The notes under the pieces: model-generated
The model's input: only the letters and a program-made list of their open reading frames with translations
The model's database searches: none
What the model was told of the DNA's origin: nothing
DNA from: Cryptomeria japonica
Taxonomy: Eukaryota > Streptophyta > Pinopsida > Cupressales > Cupressaceae
Assembly: GCF_030272615.1 (NCBI RefSeq)
Contig: NC_081408.1
Coordinates: 65,420,546-65,484,545 of the forward strand
DNA: 64,000 nucleotides
Reading direction: 5' to 3'
In this document: positions 45,106 through 57,913 of the stretch, one piece after another
Position numbering within the stretch: the stretch's first letter is position 1
Layout: every line of letters begins with the position of its first letter
Translations under genes and position numbers: made by a program

Positions 45106-46479
45106 TTACATTAAAGAAGAAGTCAGTGCAGGAAAATAAAAGAATTGTCCTGCAGCTGAGAAAATATAGTGCAACCTCTTTCCTGAATTGAAGCTCCACT
45201 AGGAACATTTATGAATGTTCCACAAACCTCTCTAGAGAGGAAGAAATCAATTGGTTATGATCTTCTTTAATAGTTCTCCATTTTGAATGGGTCTGCATCC
45301 TAATGGCACATTGATGTTTCTCTTAACTGCCAGCTTAGTATCTCTTTCATCTTGGCTAACACTACATCATGACGTTAATGTGCACAAAAGCATGTGTATC
45401 TATTGATGTTAACATAACATAAATTAAACCATATTTTAAGATTGATTTAGATAATTTGCATAGTTGGACCATTTAAAAATCATTTCATAACAACCTTAGG
45501 TATATGATAAACCAGTTCCAGAAATACTTAAAAAAACATCAACCAAGAAAGTCTTCTGACCCAAATATTACCTACACACAAGACCTAAGTAATAATTCTA
45601 TGGAAAAAACCATCAAAATAGAGCCATTATTTTGGCTCATCATTGGCCCGCAACCTAGCTTCTTGTTGATCCTCCAAGAACAGGAAAGTTTCTAATTCTA
45701 GCATTGATTCTGGAGTTTCTCGAGGTAACCTACTTAGAACCTCCTATAGACAAACTCCAATAGAACCTTTTCATCTTTTCCAACTATGTCCACCTGGAGC
45801 ATACTATTGCTTCATCATATGGTGATTCATTACCCCTGCATTCCATTATTTCCCATAGGAGAATTGGTGGTTGGAAGATAAGAGGAAACCAATTTCTTCC
45901 TTTTGTTCTTCACAAATATATATATTTAGGTGCCCATCTTAGTGTTGCATGATAATTTGATAATGAGTGTGGCTGAAACTATTTCAGTTCATCCAGTAGA
46001 CTATTCTAGCACTAGAATAAATGTCCAATTACTACCTATCCCTCACTTGTATCCATTTTCTCATATTCCTTGTATATCTCTTCTCTCAGGGGTAGAATGT
46101 TTTTCCCAAAATCTGGCTGATACATAATTTTCTACCAATCATAATAAAGCCTTCTTGGATTTCTTGACTCAACTCTCCATGGAAGTGAGAGATCAAATTC
46201 TTCCTTCCTATATATCTTAAATTGTTCTCCCCTTTTATTTCATTTTAAACCCATGGCATGAGAGCCCTTAGCTAAATATCTCCAATGTAAAGCAGAGGAT
46301 TCCAATTAGCATCATCAGGAACAACATAATTATGTAAATAGAATTAACAAAGAAAATTTTTGATGGTAGTAGGAGGTGTTTGGTAGAAAAGATAGAACTT
46401 CTGAGGTGTCTTTGAAGAGGGGCTTAGATCCCTAACAATTCTCATCATTTGAAAACAAATATGGTGTTACCTCAAATAC
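45106..46479. other. Unit E, right-flanking noncoding stretch
   Basis: No coding similarity seen. It may include the rest of the left repeat and the 3' untranslated part of the E gene. Confidence 0.4.
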
Positions 46480-48090
46480 AAGGAGTAAACTCAAGGTGGT
46501 GCCTTGCATTGCATTAGTTGTGGTATCATGGTGGCGACTGTTCCACCTTAATTTTGAGCTAAGGGATTTCCTCATTTTTCTATTCAATAACCATCTTCTA
46601 TTGATCAATAAGCCTCTACATCTCTGCTTTTTCTAATTCCCATTCTTAGTAAAAGACAAGAGCGACAGGATGACCGGTAAGAGAAGAGGGTGGTCTATGA
46701 ATTGATTCTTTAGGCTTCAACTTTCTAGCCCCACTTTGTGTTTCAACAATATGCTTTGTGATGGAGGATAAACTATTAAGTCCATCAAAGCCCACACCTT
46801 CCTATAGCTTCTCATGAGGGTTCTACAGCTCTAGATTCTCACCCCCATCTTCTTCCTTACTGAGCTTCTTAGGCGAGGATGAAGTAATATCACCCTAGTA
46901 AGGACTATGTGGTTCATGCTCTAGGGAATCAACCAGAGTGATGACATTCAACTTCTTTGATTGCTTCTGATATTTAGGCTTCATCTCAGGCCTTCAGCTT
47001 CTTTTGAGAGAGATTTATTTTGTAGCTACAGGACGACTTTTTGTACCTAATTCCTCATTGAATTCCTCAACTACTATAGTGGTTGCAGGAGAAACCAATT
47101 TTGCAACTTTTCTTTTCTTTTCAACAAGAGAGGCCAAATCCCCACTTTTTACTTTCTCTTTCTTCTTTTTCGTGTCAATTTGTTTCTCTTTTCCTTTCTC
47201 CCTCCGTGCAACAACCCTAGTTCTCATTAGGATTTATGAAGGAACCCCTATTGAAGCTTCTTCTTCTTCTCACAGGGCTTCTCCTTGTGAGATTTCCTCT
47301 GTTGTAGGAACATTTTGAACTGGTGATATCCTGGAGGATTAGGGTTCAATGCCAGGACCAAGTCTTTATAAATTTTACTGCACTTGAGATAGGGTCAGTT
47401 TCATTAGACCCACATTATTTTCCCTAAACCTTCTAACTTTTTCAAGTTCATCCCAGGACATCTCGGAAACATCTCTCAAAGACCTTTCAATCAACAACTT
47501 AATCAAACAATCGTGAGTAACAGAGTGAGGCCTACCTTTTTGTGTTTTTGTTGCACTGATGGAAAGAAAATTATACAATATATTTGGAACATTCATTCTT
47601 CTCCCATGGCGCAAATGATTTAGAAGCTTAAAATGATGGGAATGCAAGCATGAGAATCTCCCTTCATAGGTCAAATATTTCATGATATATAACGCTAATG
47701 CTCTCCATTCAGGTAGAAGGGATTCTCATTTTATCCCCTTCTTATCTATTACCAAAGTTGGGTCACCTTGATGCATGAATTCTGCTCTTGCACTTTGTGT
47801 ATCCTTCGACTCAAGGTATTTTCCCCCATCTATTGGCAAGCCAGTTACCTCTGCACTCCATTCTTCTATCAGTATAACTCTCAATCCTTTCACCTGAGCT
47901 TCCCCATCAAAAAATATATGGGTGAATTCTCTTGCAACCTGCTCATTGAACTCAGTTAACTTCAGAAAATAATCCAACTAGCCACTATTGTGGAATTTTG
48001 GCTCACAATCCCAGTCTTGTAGAAGGACATCATGAACTGTAGGTTCATGGAAAACTGGTGGACCAACCATCATACCATTGAAACTCTCAA
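46480..48090 (-). pseudogene. Decayed gene of unit E, putative plant-transposon protein family
   Basis: Reverse-strand coding sequence in pieces. FHEPTVHDVLLQDWDCEPKF leads into LTEFNEQVAREFTHIFFDGE, IEEWSAEVTGLPIDGGKYLE, then after one stop (47725) ESLLPEWRALALYIMKYLTY, EGRFSCLHSHHFKLLNHLRH and GRRMNVPNILYNFL. This combination (VARxF, a V/E-V-T-GLP box, KYLTxEGRF, HLRH) matches proteins annotated as putative plant transposon protein (Pfam PF20167, from memory). The C-terminal part (47227-46560) is Lys/Glu-rich with a KKKKEK stretch. About ten in-frame stops. The biochemical role of this family is not established to my knowledge. Confidence 0.6.
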
Positions 48091-48309
48091 CTCACCAATG
48101 GTGGAAATATACCCAACTCTGCAAACTTTCAAAAGAAATATGCTTTATTTGCAAATAACCCAGCTACAATTTCAAAAAAACTCAAAGAAAATAGAAGGAA
48201 TGGAGCATATAATATCACATCAAATGAAAATAATTTAAATTTAAACGCAATTTGAGATGACATAAAAATTATCCGTAAGAATAATTCACATCATACTTCC
48301 CCAAAAATG

Positions 48310-48992
48310 TTGGTCCTCACAACTAGAATAGCAACTAGGTTACAAAAACATAGTTCAGAGATTAGACATCCTTGCTGAACAACTAACTCTCCTGTAGAAA
48401 TGGATCATTTACTTTATTGACTAGGGACGTAAACTTGAAACGGGCCAACACTATATGTACACTAAGTTAAAATTGTGACCATTCTATCCTATTGCTGGAA
48501 AAGGAAATTCTTTGAAATAAATGTGCAAACCTATGATGAACTAATACTTTATTAGAACTCACAACTGAAAATAACTTAAGCAACTACTACTGAATAACAA
48601 TGTTCTGGCCAACGAATGGGAGCTACTCTGCTCGTTGTGGCTGTAGGAACAAACACAAGAACTATTTCTAGTGGCTGCAGTAATAGTCGAATGCCAAAAC
48701 AACAACTATAACAAGATGGAAATTAACCAAAAAACAAAAAGGGACTACTCACCAAGTGGCCCCCCTTGATTGAGTATATCCATAACTCTAGATAATAGCT
48801 GATAAGCTCAAAATAAAATTGTCTTCTTTATTTCAAATTGACTGCAAAATACATAAGTTTGAAAGTTGGATACTACAAATTCTACGATCATTTCGTCCCC
48901 TTGAGAGGAGATAGAGACCTTTTATTTATAAGGAAACTTTATAAAAGATTAATAACTGGTCAACCCATGTCCCAAATGAATAGGAGAACAAG
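48310..48992. repeat. Long direct repeat of unit E, right copy (putative LTR), cut by G2
   Basis: Begins TTGGTCCTCACAACTAGAAT (a TG dinucleotide just before gives TGTTGG) and ends at AACAAGG where the G2 LTR starts TGTAGACG. Confidence 0.6.
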
Positions 48993-50411
48993 GTGTAGAC
49001 GTATAAAAATAACCATATTCCTAAATGAATATTTTATGTTCATTTCTCTATTTAATTAAATCCAATTTAATTAAATTACCCGTATTCCTCTATTTAATTA
49101 AGTAAATTACTCAATTAAATTCACTATACCCATTTAATGAATAAATCATTTTTATTCAATCTAATCCCTTCTATCCACTTTTAATTAAATTCAAATTTAA
49201 TTAAATAAGTTATCCTAAATTGAATAAATCTAATTTATTTAATTTCCCCAAATTGCAACCAAATTGAAGTAAATTCATTTTATTTCAATTAAATCCTATT
49301 ATCCCTACATCCACTTGCATTTTCCTACATCTCCCTCCTAATTTTTTCTAGACCCTTCTAATCACTTTTAAATTAACCTAACCCATCTTCTAAACTTTGT
49401 CACATCCCTAAACAAAGGGAAGTCACTTCTCAAACCCTTAAAGTCTTTGATAACCATTAAAGGCTTCAAGTCTTCAACCACTTAATTTTCTAGAGTCTCC
49501 CAAACCATTAATGGTTAACTCAACTGTCTTACATGGTTAGAGACTTTTTGCCTAACTTAACCTTCATCCAACCCAAGGGTCTCTTCAAGCATTTATTGCT
49601 TTGACCATGGTTATTCCTTAATCATTTGCACAAGAGTTTATCCTTGGATTAACTCTTAATCCAATGGATAATCTTAACTTAAGCTTGACCCTTACCGTCT
49701 GGATAACCATGAGGTCTTCTTGAGCATTTAATGCCTCCAACCCCTTCTCTCAACCCAACCCTATGTTGACATTTGTCACCATTTCATTGGTACAAATTGC
49801 AAACATGGATTCCCAACTTTCAAACTCAACCCTTGATCAACTCTTTCAATCCTGACCATCCATTGCCCTATTTTTTCTATAAATAGAGCTCTCATTCCTC
49901 CATTTTAAAGATCCAAGTTTGTAGTATCATACTTATGCTCAAATACATTCAAGCTTTCATTTCATATATGCTCATCATTTAGCCTCTCTTTTAACTAGGA
50001 ATTAGTCTAAATATGCATGTTTAGAATACTTTCTTTATCATTTAGCTCAATCATAGACTAATATATCATGTTAGGATAGTATTTATACTAACCTTGTCAT
50101 CTTATAGTTAGTTTATTGCATTTCTAGAATCATGCATAGCTTAGGATGCATCTCATATTAAAACCAACAAAAAGCATCCCTCATTCTTGCATTTTCCATC
50201 CTTAAACCATTTTGCTCAGTGATCTAAGAGCAAAAACATTGGTTTGAGGGACCGTGTAAGATGGAGAACCATGGGACCAACCTTGGGAAGCTGAGTGATA
50301 CTTCATTACTCCATAGCTTGCACCAAGAAGTCCTGTGAGTGTGTGAGTAGGGCTCCATAGAGCTCCATTTTTCATATATTGAGTTCTATCGACTAGCTTT
50401 TCCCATATACA
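48993..50411 (+). mobile_element. 5' LTR of gypsy G2
   Basis: 1419 bp from TGTAGACGTATAAAAATAAC, exactly where homology to unit E stops, to CCCATATACA before the primer-binding site. The first 400 bp are rich in TTAATTAAAT. A TATA box TATAAATAG lies at 49878-49886. No LTR partner is in the window, so the right end rests on the primer-site position. Confidence 0.7.
49878..49886 (+). promoter_or_regulatory. TATA box of the G2 LTR
   Basis: TTTTCTATAAATAGAGCTCTC is a canonical plant TATA context located 885 bp into the LTR, on the same strand as gag-pol. Confidence 0.7.
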
Positions 50412-50415
50412 TTTC

Positions 50416-50433
50416 TGGCATCCATCGTGGGGC
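50416..50433 (+). other. Primer-binding site of gypsy G2 (decayed)
   Basis: TGGCATCCATCGTGGGGC four bases after the LTR. It resembles the TGGCGCCCACCGTGGGGC primer site I recall from Tat-type elements, with three changes of C/T or G/A type. Confidence 0.6.
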
Positions 50434-50497
50434 CCTACCCCATATATCTAATCGGTTTTGAAATATATCCACTTTTGCAGGCACGCAGAAAAAATGA

Positions 50498-50775
50498 ATT
50501 AGCACATTAAGTTAACTGTTTAGCGCATCCAGTTAATAGCCTAGTGCATTCAGTTTACTGTTCAACGCGTGGAGTCCATCATCTAGTGCATAAAGTCTAT
50601 TTATTAATGCATAAGATTACTAATTTTTCCTGTAGGTCTTGGCGCGGAAGAAAAACAGAGCAGCGTTTTCGGCACACAGAGTAGCGCATCCCGAAAACAG
50701 TGTAGCGCATCATATCCATATTTTAGCGCATCTATGTTATATTGTAGAGCATACAGTTTGTTCTGTAGCGCATCA
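50498..50775. repeat. 21-bp-phased TAGCGCAT repeat, block 1
   Basis: Copies of TAGCGCAT (variants TAGTGCAT, AACGCGTG, TAATGCAT) begin at 50521, 50542, 50563, 50584 and 50605 and, in a second run, at 50682, 50703, 50723, 50745 and 50766. Spacing is 21 bp with one-base deviations. The unit interior is less conserved, often AGTTTACTGTT-like. Confidence 0.85.
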
Positions 50776-50999
50776 TAGATAGAAAAGAGAAAATTAATTT
50801 GTAACAGAAACTAAAATTTAGACTTGTGGAAGTCCACGAAATTTGCCTTTTTGCTAACAAATTGACTGGTTTTCTGTAGGTTACTGACAGTTGGCTGCAG
50901 GTTTTTGAATCCATTCTATTTAGGCTAGAATTAAAGTAGTTTAAATTTTTACTAACTTTTCTAAGTTAGCCAAAGTTCAAATTTCTTTCTTTTCTTGTT

Positions 51000-52280
51000 T
51001 AAATAAAATTGAACTCACTTTTATTTTGGGCAAATAAAAACGAACAAATCAAAATCTTTTCTTGCTTTTCTAGGAGAAACTTTCTCACTTTGGGCTCTAA
51101 AAAAAACAACACAAAATTTTATTTTTTTCTTTTGCAACGGGCTTAAAAAGAACCTCACCATCCTTTGGTACATAAAAAGATTCACTTTTGAAGTTTTGCA
51201 AAGGAAAGAACCTCACCACAAAAAGCTTTGTTGCAATTAAAGAGGGAAGTTATTCCCCTTTTGTTTACTGATTTTTATTTGTTGACCAAATCGAACCTTT
51301 TGCTTTGTTGACACGGTTATTTTCTTAGATTAAATAATCATTGCTTTGAGGAAGTAAAATTAAAACCATGTTTTTCTTGGAGCAACATCTCCCAGTAGAG
51401 ATTAGAAAATCACTGAATTGAAGGTTTAAAAAGAATTTGTGATTGCCTTGAATCGAAAGAGGAAGGTATATGCACTCCCCTTAACTAAGTGATCCAAAAA
51501 ACCAGACCTCTCATAAAAATATTTCTTTCAAAAGCATTTTACATCCTTCAGCAGGCCTGCCTTCCCGAGGAGTTGAAATCAACTCTTAAAGCCGTTTATG
51601 GCCGGTGTGAGGGGAATGACCTAAGTGGGAAACAACTTTGATGCCAAGTATTCCAACCCACTATAATCAAAAATGGAAAGTGACGAAAGTCCTTTTCAAC
51701 GGTTGCATGCAGTGATTAGCCTTCCCCTAGTATCCTCGAGATACATAAAGCTTTTGTTCTAAAGGTTGGGAAGCCTCCTAAGGGAGTTTATCACTAACAG
51801 CCGAACAGAAAGCCTGATTATGAACCATAAAAATAGAAGCTTTGAACCGAGTCAGTAACCAGACATTTATAACATCATAGTGCAAGGGTGGGGAAGAATC
51901 CGCCCCCAAGATTACTCACCATATATCTCCCAAGATAACTAGTCAACTATAAAGCGATTCATTTTGAGTTAATTTCTGGCAAAAGACAAAAAAACGGGCG
52001 CCCTCTAGATGGTGACACGGCTGTTTGAGCTGACGGAGTATCAAGACTAGTGGGCTATGATGTTATTTATGACCTTTGAATAAAGAGTCTTTCTGAAGTG
52101 TATTATTCATATCCAAACCTGTTAAAATATTGGGGATTTGAACACATCCTCGTAGAACATACACTTTTTGTTAGATTAGGCAAAATGGTTGTACTTTTTG
52201 TACCATGCTTGCATTTACTACTTCAAAAAATCATCCATCAAACCTGAAAAATTCACAAAAAAACAACCAAAGAAAAAATC
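51000..52280. other. G2 leader between repeat blocks
   Basis: No ORF or repeat recognised. A TGGTGACACGGCTG stretch at 52010-52023 resembles the gypsy-1 and C primer sites but has no LTR end next to it. Confidence 0.4.
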
Positions 52281-52289
52281 AGGGCAGTT

Positions 52290-52664
52290 TAGCGCGTAAG
52301 AGCAACTTCTTAGCGCATGAGATACTTTTGTTAGCGCATCCAACCATCAAGTCAACATGTCTGTTCCAAACAGTAGCGTTTTATCTCAAAATCAAAATAG
52401 TGTTAAAACATTTAGTGCATCAGAAAAATAGTCTAGCACATGGAAGCATCAGCTTAGCACGTAGCAGCAAAATATTAGTGCATTAGGTTCAAAAGTTAGC
52501 GCGTCACAGGCCCAAGCTAGCGCATGACTTTTTAAATGGTAGAAAACAATTTTTTTGAATAGTCAAAACTTTAGTGCATGTCTGGGGGCAGCTTAGCATG
52601 TGTGGTCATTATTTTAGTGCGTGGAGTAATTTTGGTAGTGCATTTCATCCCTATTTTAGCACGT
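52290..52664. repeat. 21-bp-phased TAGCGCAT repeat, block 2
   Basis: TAG-starting units at 52290, 52311, 52332, 52374, 52413, 52434, 52455, 52476, 52497, 52518, 52572, 52594, 52615, 52636 and 52657. Within runs the step is 21 or 42 bp. The core is TAGCGCAT or TAGTGCAT/TAGCACGT. A short forward ORF across it (52205-52486) shows a seven-residue LAH period simply because 21 bp is seven codons. Confidence 0.88.
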
Positions 52665-53211
52665 GGTCAAAAACATATAAACAGAGGGCAAAATAGTGAG
52701 GAATTTAAAAATTTTGAAAACATTTTCAAAAGCCTCTCATTATCAACAACATTTTTCATCAAAGCGAAGTAGCGAAAACAAACCATTAAAACTATTTCTT
52801 GAGCTATATTTGTGTCAAAACAAACGTTGTAAAAATCCTAAACTGATTGCACGATAAAACATATCTATCTTAACATAAAACCAGAAACCTCATCATTAGT
52901 ATCAACGGAATCCTTTACCATCTTATGGATTTCATTTCAAAAACACTTGTTTCAAAATTTCACGTTGTCAAATCAAGTCTCCATATCGAGAGGCTTTTAT
53001 CCATATCATTTGACACATTTTGTCGTGAAGGGGCATCTAAACCTTCATTTTGATAGAGTAAGACTTGAAATTTTCCAAACAAGATCAACTGAATCCAAAC
53101 AAATCAAAGGAAACCATTGATCAGTCATGCATAACTAATTCCCATATTCTGAGAAGAAAGAACCTTTATCGTAATATCACATTGAAGAAACAACAACCTA
53201 GTTTTTCTAAG

Positions 53212-54610
53212 TGTATGTTAGGAAATTAGGAATCATCAAAGCAATATATAAAAGGACATATTAATCATTATTAGCTCAATCACAAACACATATTGCAATG
53301 ATCTAATCCTAAGCACACTCAATAGAGACATAAAAACAAAGCATTCAAAAGCAAATATCATGCAAACCAGATGACGATTTGGATGCTTCTTCCATGCGGC
53401 TCCATTGTTCTTCTTTCCTCTTCAAATGGATTTGTGGATCTCACCTACAAGTGCACATACAATTGAAAACAAGATTGACTTTGATGAAAAGCTCAAGAGT
53501 ACTAGAAGCATAAATTCGATAGTCTGATAGGGATTCTTCATTATTATTAGGGATTAGCTTTGATTGATGAAGATCATCCAATTTATAGAGAAATTGGAGA
53601 AATGAACAAATTAGCATGATAGTGATTCGAATAGAAATTCAAATCAAGAATAGCAAAATTATGACATGTTGCTATGCAAAGGCTTATGACAATTTTATGA
53701 CAAATTCTATGACAAATTGCTATGTCAAGACAAATTCTATGACAAATTTCTATGTCAAGAACTTATGACGATTTATGACAAATTTCTATGTCATTTCCAT
53801 AAATTTAGGAGAGAAATAGGAGGAAATTGAATTTAAGAATTAAGAAATTAGAAAAATTAGAAAAATAGGAGGAATTAGGAAAATTAGGAATTAGAAATTA
53901 GGAAATTAATGAAAATTAGAAATTAGTGAATTAATTAATAATTTTTCATTTATTAATAATTCACAAAGAGGGAAAATTAATGAAAGATTAGGAAATTAGG
54001 TGAATCAATTAATAATTTTTCATTTATTAATTAATTCACAAAGAGGGAAAATTAGCCAATTAAATGAACATTTAATTGCAATGAGAAGACTTAGGATAAA
54101 TAAATAATTTATTAATCCTAGAGAGAGAAATGACAAATTAGGTTAAATGATTAAATCATGAAACCCTAAAGAGATGGATTAGCAATGCAAAGATGACAAT
54201 TAGGTCTTGACAAAGGATAGTTGATATCAATTCGATCATGATTTTGAATTGATAAATGACTAGTGTTGATAAATGATTTGATTAATATTGATTGACAAAA
54301 ATCAATGACAAATTGACCAAATTGACATGATTGAAAAGGACAAGGATCGATGACAAATTGATCGCAATATGACAAGATTGACAAAAGGACAAGATCGACC
54401 AAAATCATGATTGAAGATTGTTGTCGACAAGACCAAATTCGAAGGTGAGATGAATGAAGAATACAGAAGAATGACTCGATGCTCGCAAATGATAAAGATC
54501 AAGTGCGTGAAATAGGAGAAATGTTAATGCGACGCAAAAACCTAAAATGAGGCAATGCGCAAATGTTAAAATATGACCTCGCAAGCGTTGACCATTTTTA
54601 GGTGTCTACA
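53212..54610 (-). mobile_element. Solo LTR X inside the G2 leader (reverse)
   Basis: On the reverse strand it starts TGTAGACACCTAAAAATGG at 54610 and ends CTAACATACA at 53212, with a TATA box CTATAAAT at 53581-53588. CTAAG occurs at 53207-53211 and 54611-54615 as a candidate target duplication. A second candidate left boundary with the same CTAAG is at 51485-51489. No internal sequence is attached, hence solo LTR. Confidence 0.5.
53640..54110. repeat. Low-complexity AT-rich segment in solo LTR X
   Basis: Alternating TATGACAAATT-like tandem units (53640-53790), then AAATTAGGAAATTAG-type simple sequence (53800-54060). No coding content. Confidence 0.65.
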
Positions 54611-54922
54611 CTAAGTTCATCAAAAGAAATAAGTTTTTATACATCAATCATCAACTCTTCAAATCTCATCGGGTATTCCTTCATCATGTCAAACGTTATA
54701 TCCAAAACAAATCTAATGAATTTGATAGAGAACCCTTAAAAACAAGAGCCTACTGTCAAAAGTCTATTTTTAATCAAATCACAAACCGCAGAGGAAAAAT
54801 CAATCTAGCATTCTTTCCTGATGAGTGTATCACTTATAACACATCTCGACCAGAACCACCCACCCCTAAGTAACATATCAACGAGGATTTTGTCCCCTTT
54901 GTCACTGAAAGTTTCTACTAAA

Positions 54923-56773
54923 ATGCCTATTACTCGCTCTCAAAGAAACCAACAAAGCGAGACACACGTAGAGTCTAGTATGAATCGAAGGTTGTCAAAT
55001 CCTTTTGAAGTTCCACACTTAGAAGAGACTGAAATTTTTGAAGCACTTCTTCAGGAATGTCAAGAAAACCCTTCATTCCAGAAACTTGTAGAAAGGCTTA
55101 TGGAAAATGACAAAGAAAAGTATCTGCTCATGCTCACAAGTAAAGGCATTAAACTTCTCGAAGATTTAGACTCAAACATCTTCAGAACTAGATCTCAACA
55201 ATATGCATATCAAGAACAACAAAGAGAAGAAGAAACTCGTAACCTTGAACAACACATACCTGAGCAACACATTCTAGAACAACATATACCAGAAATGCGT
55301 ATACCCGAGTTAGAAACTCCAGAGCAAAATATACCATTTAACACACCTTTTCAGCTGAGAACTAATACAAGGGAAGAATTTCTTCCTCGACAAAATAATG
55401 CGCCTTTGGTTTCTCTTACTCAACAAATGCAAATGTTACAAAGACAAATACATGACATGCAACAAGGGACAACAATGCGGTACTCTTTAAACGAAATCTG
55501 TCCTTATCCATTTGACAGAAGATTGAAAATGGTGCCTTTTCCTCCAAACTCAGACGTTCCCAAATTTGATAAATATGATGGGAAAAGTGATCCCTGAGAT
55601 CATGTTCAAGAATTTTGCACAATGAGTCTTGAATTTTCTCATGATGACACCTATCTGATGAGGTTATTCCCAAGAAGCCTGGGAGGGCAAACAATGGAAT
55701 GGTTATCCAAAATTACACCACCTATTAGATCATTTGATGAATTGGTTAATAAATTCATAACACAATACTCCTATAACATTCAACATGCCATAACCATGCT
55801 AGATGTTTGCAACACCAAACAAAAGAACAATGAAACATTCATGATATTCCTTCAACACTGGCGATGTATGGTATCCAGATATCCTCGAGATATTCCTTAA
55901 AAGGAGAAAATGGAAATCTTCATTGATAAATTGAATGGTGAAATGAGTTATAGGCTAAAACTTCAATGCATACCATCCTTTGCTAAATTAATTGAAAATG
56001 GCATCCAAGAAGAGGAAGCGTGTGTCAAAAAGGGAACACTCAAATTCTACAAGGAAGGAACAAACTCATCAAACTACAATAACCAAAACAACACCAACCT
56101 AGACAAATCTCGATTTTGGACTCGAAACAAAAATGAAGGCAACAATGAATCACATGATCCCAAATCTAAGCAACCAGTGCTTGCATTATTTAGAAATCCT
56201 CAAAATACAAAAAATTCTAAAAATGCTAATCCAAATGCTAACACATATGCACCAAACACCGATCAAAGACAACTCAACACAAACAACACCAATGATACTC
56301 AAAGCAAAAACATGAATCCAGGACCTAACAACAATTCACGCAATAGCACGAACAATTTCCAAAAGCGTATCTTCACACCACTGGAGCAATCACTAGAATC
56401 AGCATTCAGAGAACTTCTAGCAAACAAAATTCTCTCCTTGCCTGCAATCAGCAACTATGAACCTCAAATCAAACCACCTTGGTGGAATGATTCACACTAT
56501 TATGATTTCCATCATAGCAAGGGTCATTGGACGAATGATTGCATGAGATTGAAACACATGGTGCAGGACATGATTGATCGAGGTGACTTAATGATAGATG
56601 GTCTCAAAACAAATGGTGATCATGGAGCCTTTAAAAATCCTCTAGCAATTTACAACAAAGATGGAGCTTCAACCTCGGATGATACACATAGAGCTCATAT
56701 CAACCATATCTACAATAACACCATAAATCACATATCAACTGAAGATCATCAAGTAAATGTCATCACCATCTGA
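54923..56773 (+). pseudogene. gag: Gypsy G2 Gag
   Basis: N-terminal region with a run of EQHIPEQHILEQHIPE-type pentapeptide repeats (about 55240-55330), then the Gag core: KFDKYDGKSDP, a stop replacing Trp, DHVQEFCTMSLEFS, RLFPRSLGGQTMEWLSKI, IRSFDELVNKFITQY and FLQHWRCMVSRYP. An Asn-rich linker follows. The zinc-knuckle region reads HYYDFHHSKGHWTNDCMRLK, where the first Cys expected in Tat Gag (YCxFH) is Tyr. Stops at 55595 and 55898. Confidence 0.85.
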
Positions 56774-57913
56774 GATCAATGTAATCATGAATCTATTAAT
56801 GTGACAACCCGAACTCAGAAATATGTCTTAAAAGGACATACTGCACCTACAACTACTACACCAAAAATCCAATATGACTTGGTCAACCAACTACACAAAA
56901 CTCCAGCTTAGATATCTATACTCGAATTGCTGACACTATCACCAAAGCACAAAGACACATTGGAACAAGCGCTATTGGAAACCAATGTACCTCAAAATCT
57001 AGATACAGACAAATTTCAAGCCATGGTCACTCATATGACAGGACCTCATAGCCTCACCTTCTCAAAGCATGACAATGCTTCCTTGAGTCATTGGCATAAC
57101 ACTCCTCTCCATATCGAAGTCATTGTTTGCAAACACCAAGTAAAAAGAGTCTTAATAGATGGAGGAGCTAGACTTAATATATGTACTTTAAAGCTTATCC
57201 GTGCATTAGGCTTCTCTGAAGAGTCTATTGATCCCTGCAAGAAGATTACCATAAAGGCATATGATGATGAGGAAAGGTCCTCTAAAGGAACCATGATGTT
57301 ACCTATTCAAGTGGGACTAGTGCAAAAGGATACTATGTGTCAAGTCTTAGACATAGATCTCACCTACAATATTTTGTTAGGGCGACCCTGGATACATGAA
57401 ATCCAAGAAGTACCTTCTACGTATCACCACTATGTCAAATTTCCTTATGATGGACAAGAAATCTCCATATATGCTAATCACAATCCATTTCAACATTGCA
57501 ACACATTGGGGGCAGCCCAAGACAGTTTGGTTCCTCATAATAGAGAAAAGCAGCGATCTTCAACATTAGATCTACAAACAACAAAGCCCAACTCCTTATT
57601 TGGAGATTTCAAGAAGAAAATGCAAATGAAAGACCAAGGCATGGGAGAATACTCTTTCAAGCCCTTATGTTTGGCCAAATTGCCAACATCACCTAGATCT
57701 CATGGATTGCCTACTATATCAATGCATCTGGTCACTCAGCCCATCACCAAATTTGATGGTACCTTCATCCAATTGGGCACTCTAGCACATGAATTAGAAG
57801 ATAAGGATATTCTTAGCTGGTTATACAAAGATGAGGAAGAAGATAATAGAGCAGCTACTCTGGACATTGTTCTACCAACACACCTATATGGAAAAGGATA
57901 CTTAATCATGTAG
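56774..57913 (+). pseudogene. Gypsy G2 protease
   Basis: KRVLIDGGARLNICTLKLIR holds the catalytic Asp-Gly-Gly; LTYNILLGRPWIHEIQEVPS is the conserved segment after the second half of the fold. Upstream ISILELLTLSPKHKDTLEQA is the helical region preceding protease in Tat elements. Stops at 56909 and 57911. Confidence 0.85.

Noticed and set aside
52010-52023. TGGTGACACGGCTG as primer-binding site
   Set aside because: Two mismatches to the gypsy-1/C site and no LTR terminus next to it.
50498-52664. CRISPR-like regular repeat spacing
   Set aside because: Period is 21 bp with an 8-bp degenerate core in a plant retrotransposon leader; no repeat-spacer structure or cas genes.
48993-54610. A single 5.6-kb LTR bounded by TGTAGAC and GTCTACA
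   Set aside because: No primer site follows 54610, while one lies at 50416. The end at 54610 fits better as the start of a reverse solo LTR with a CTAAG duplication.
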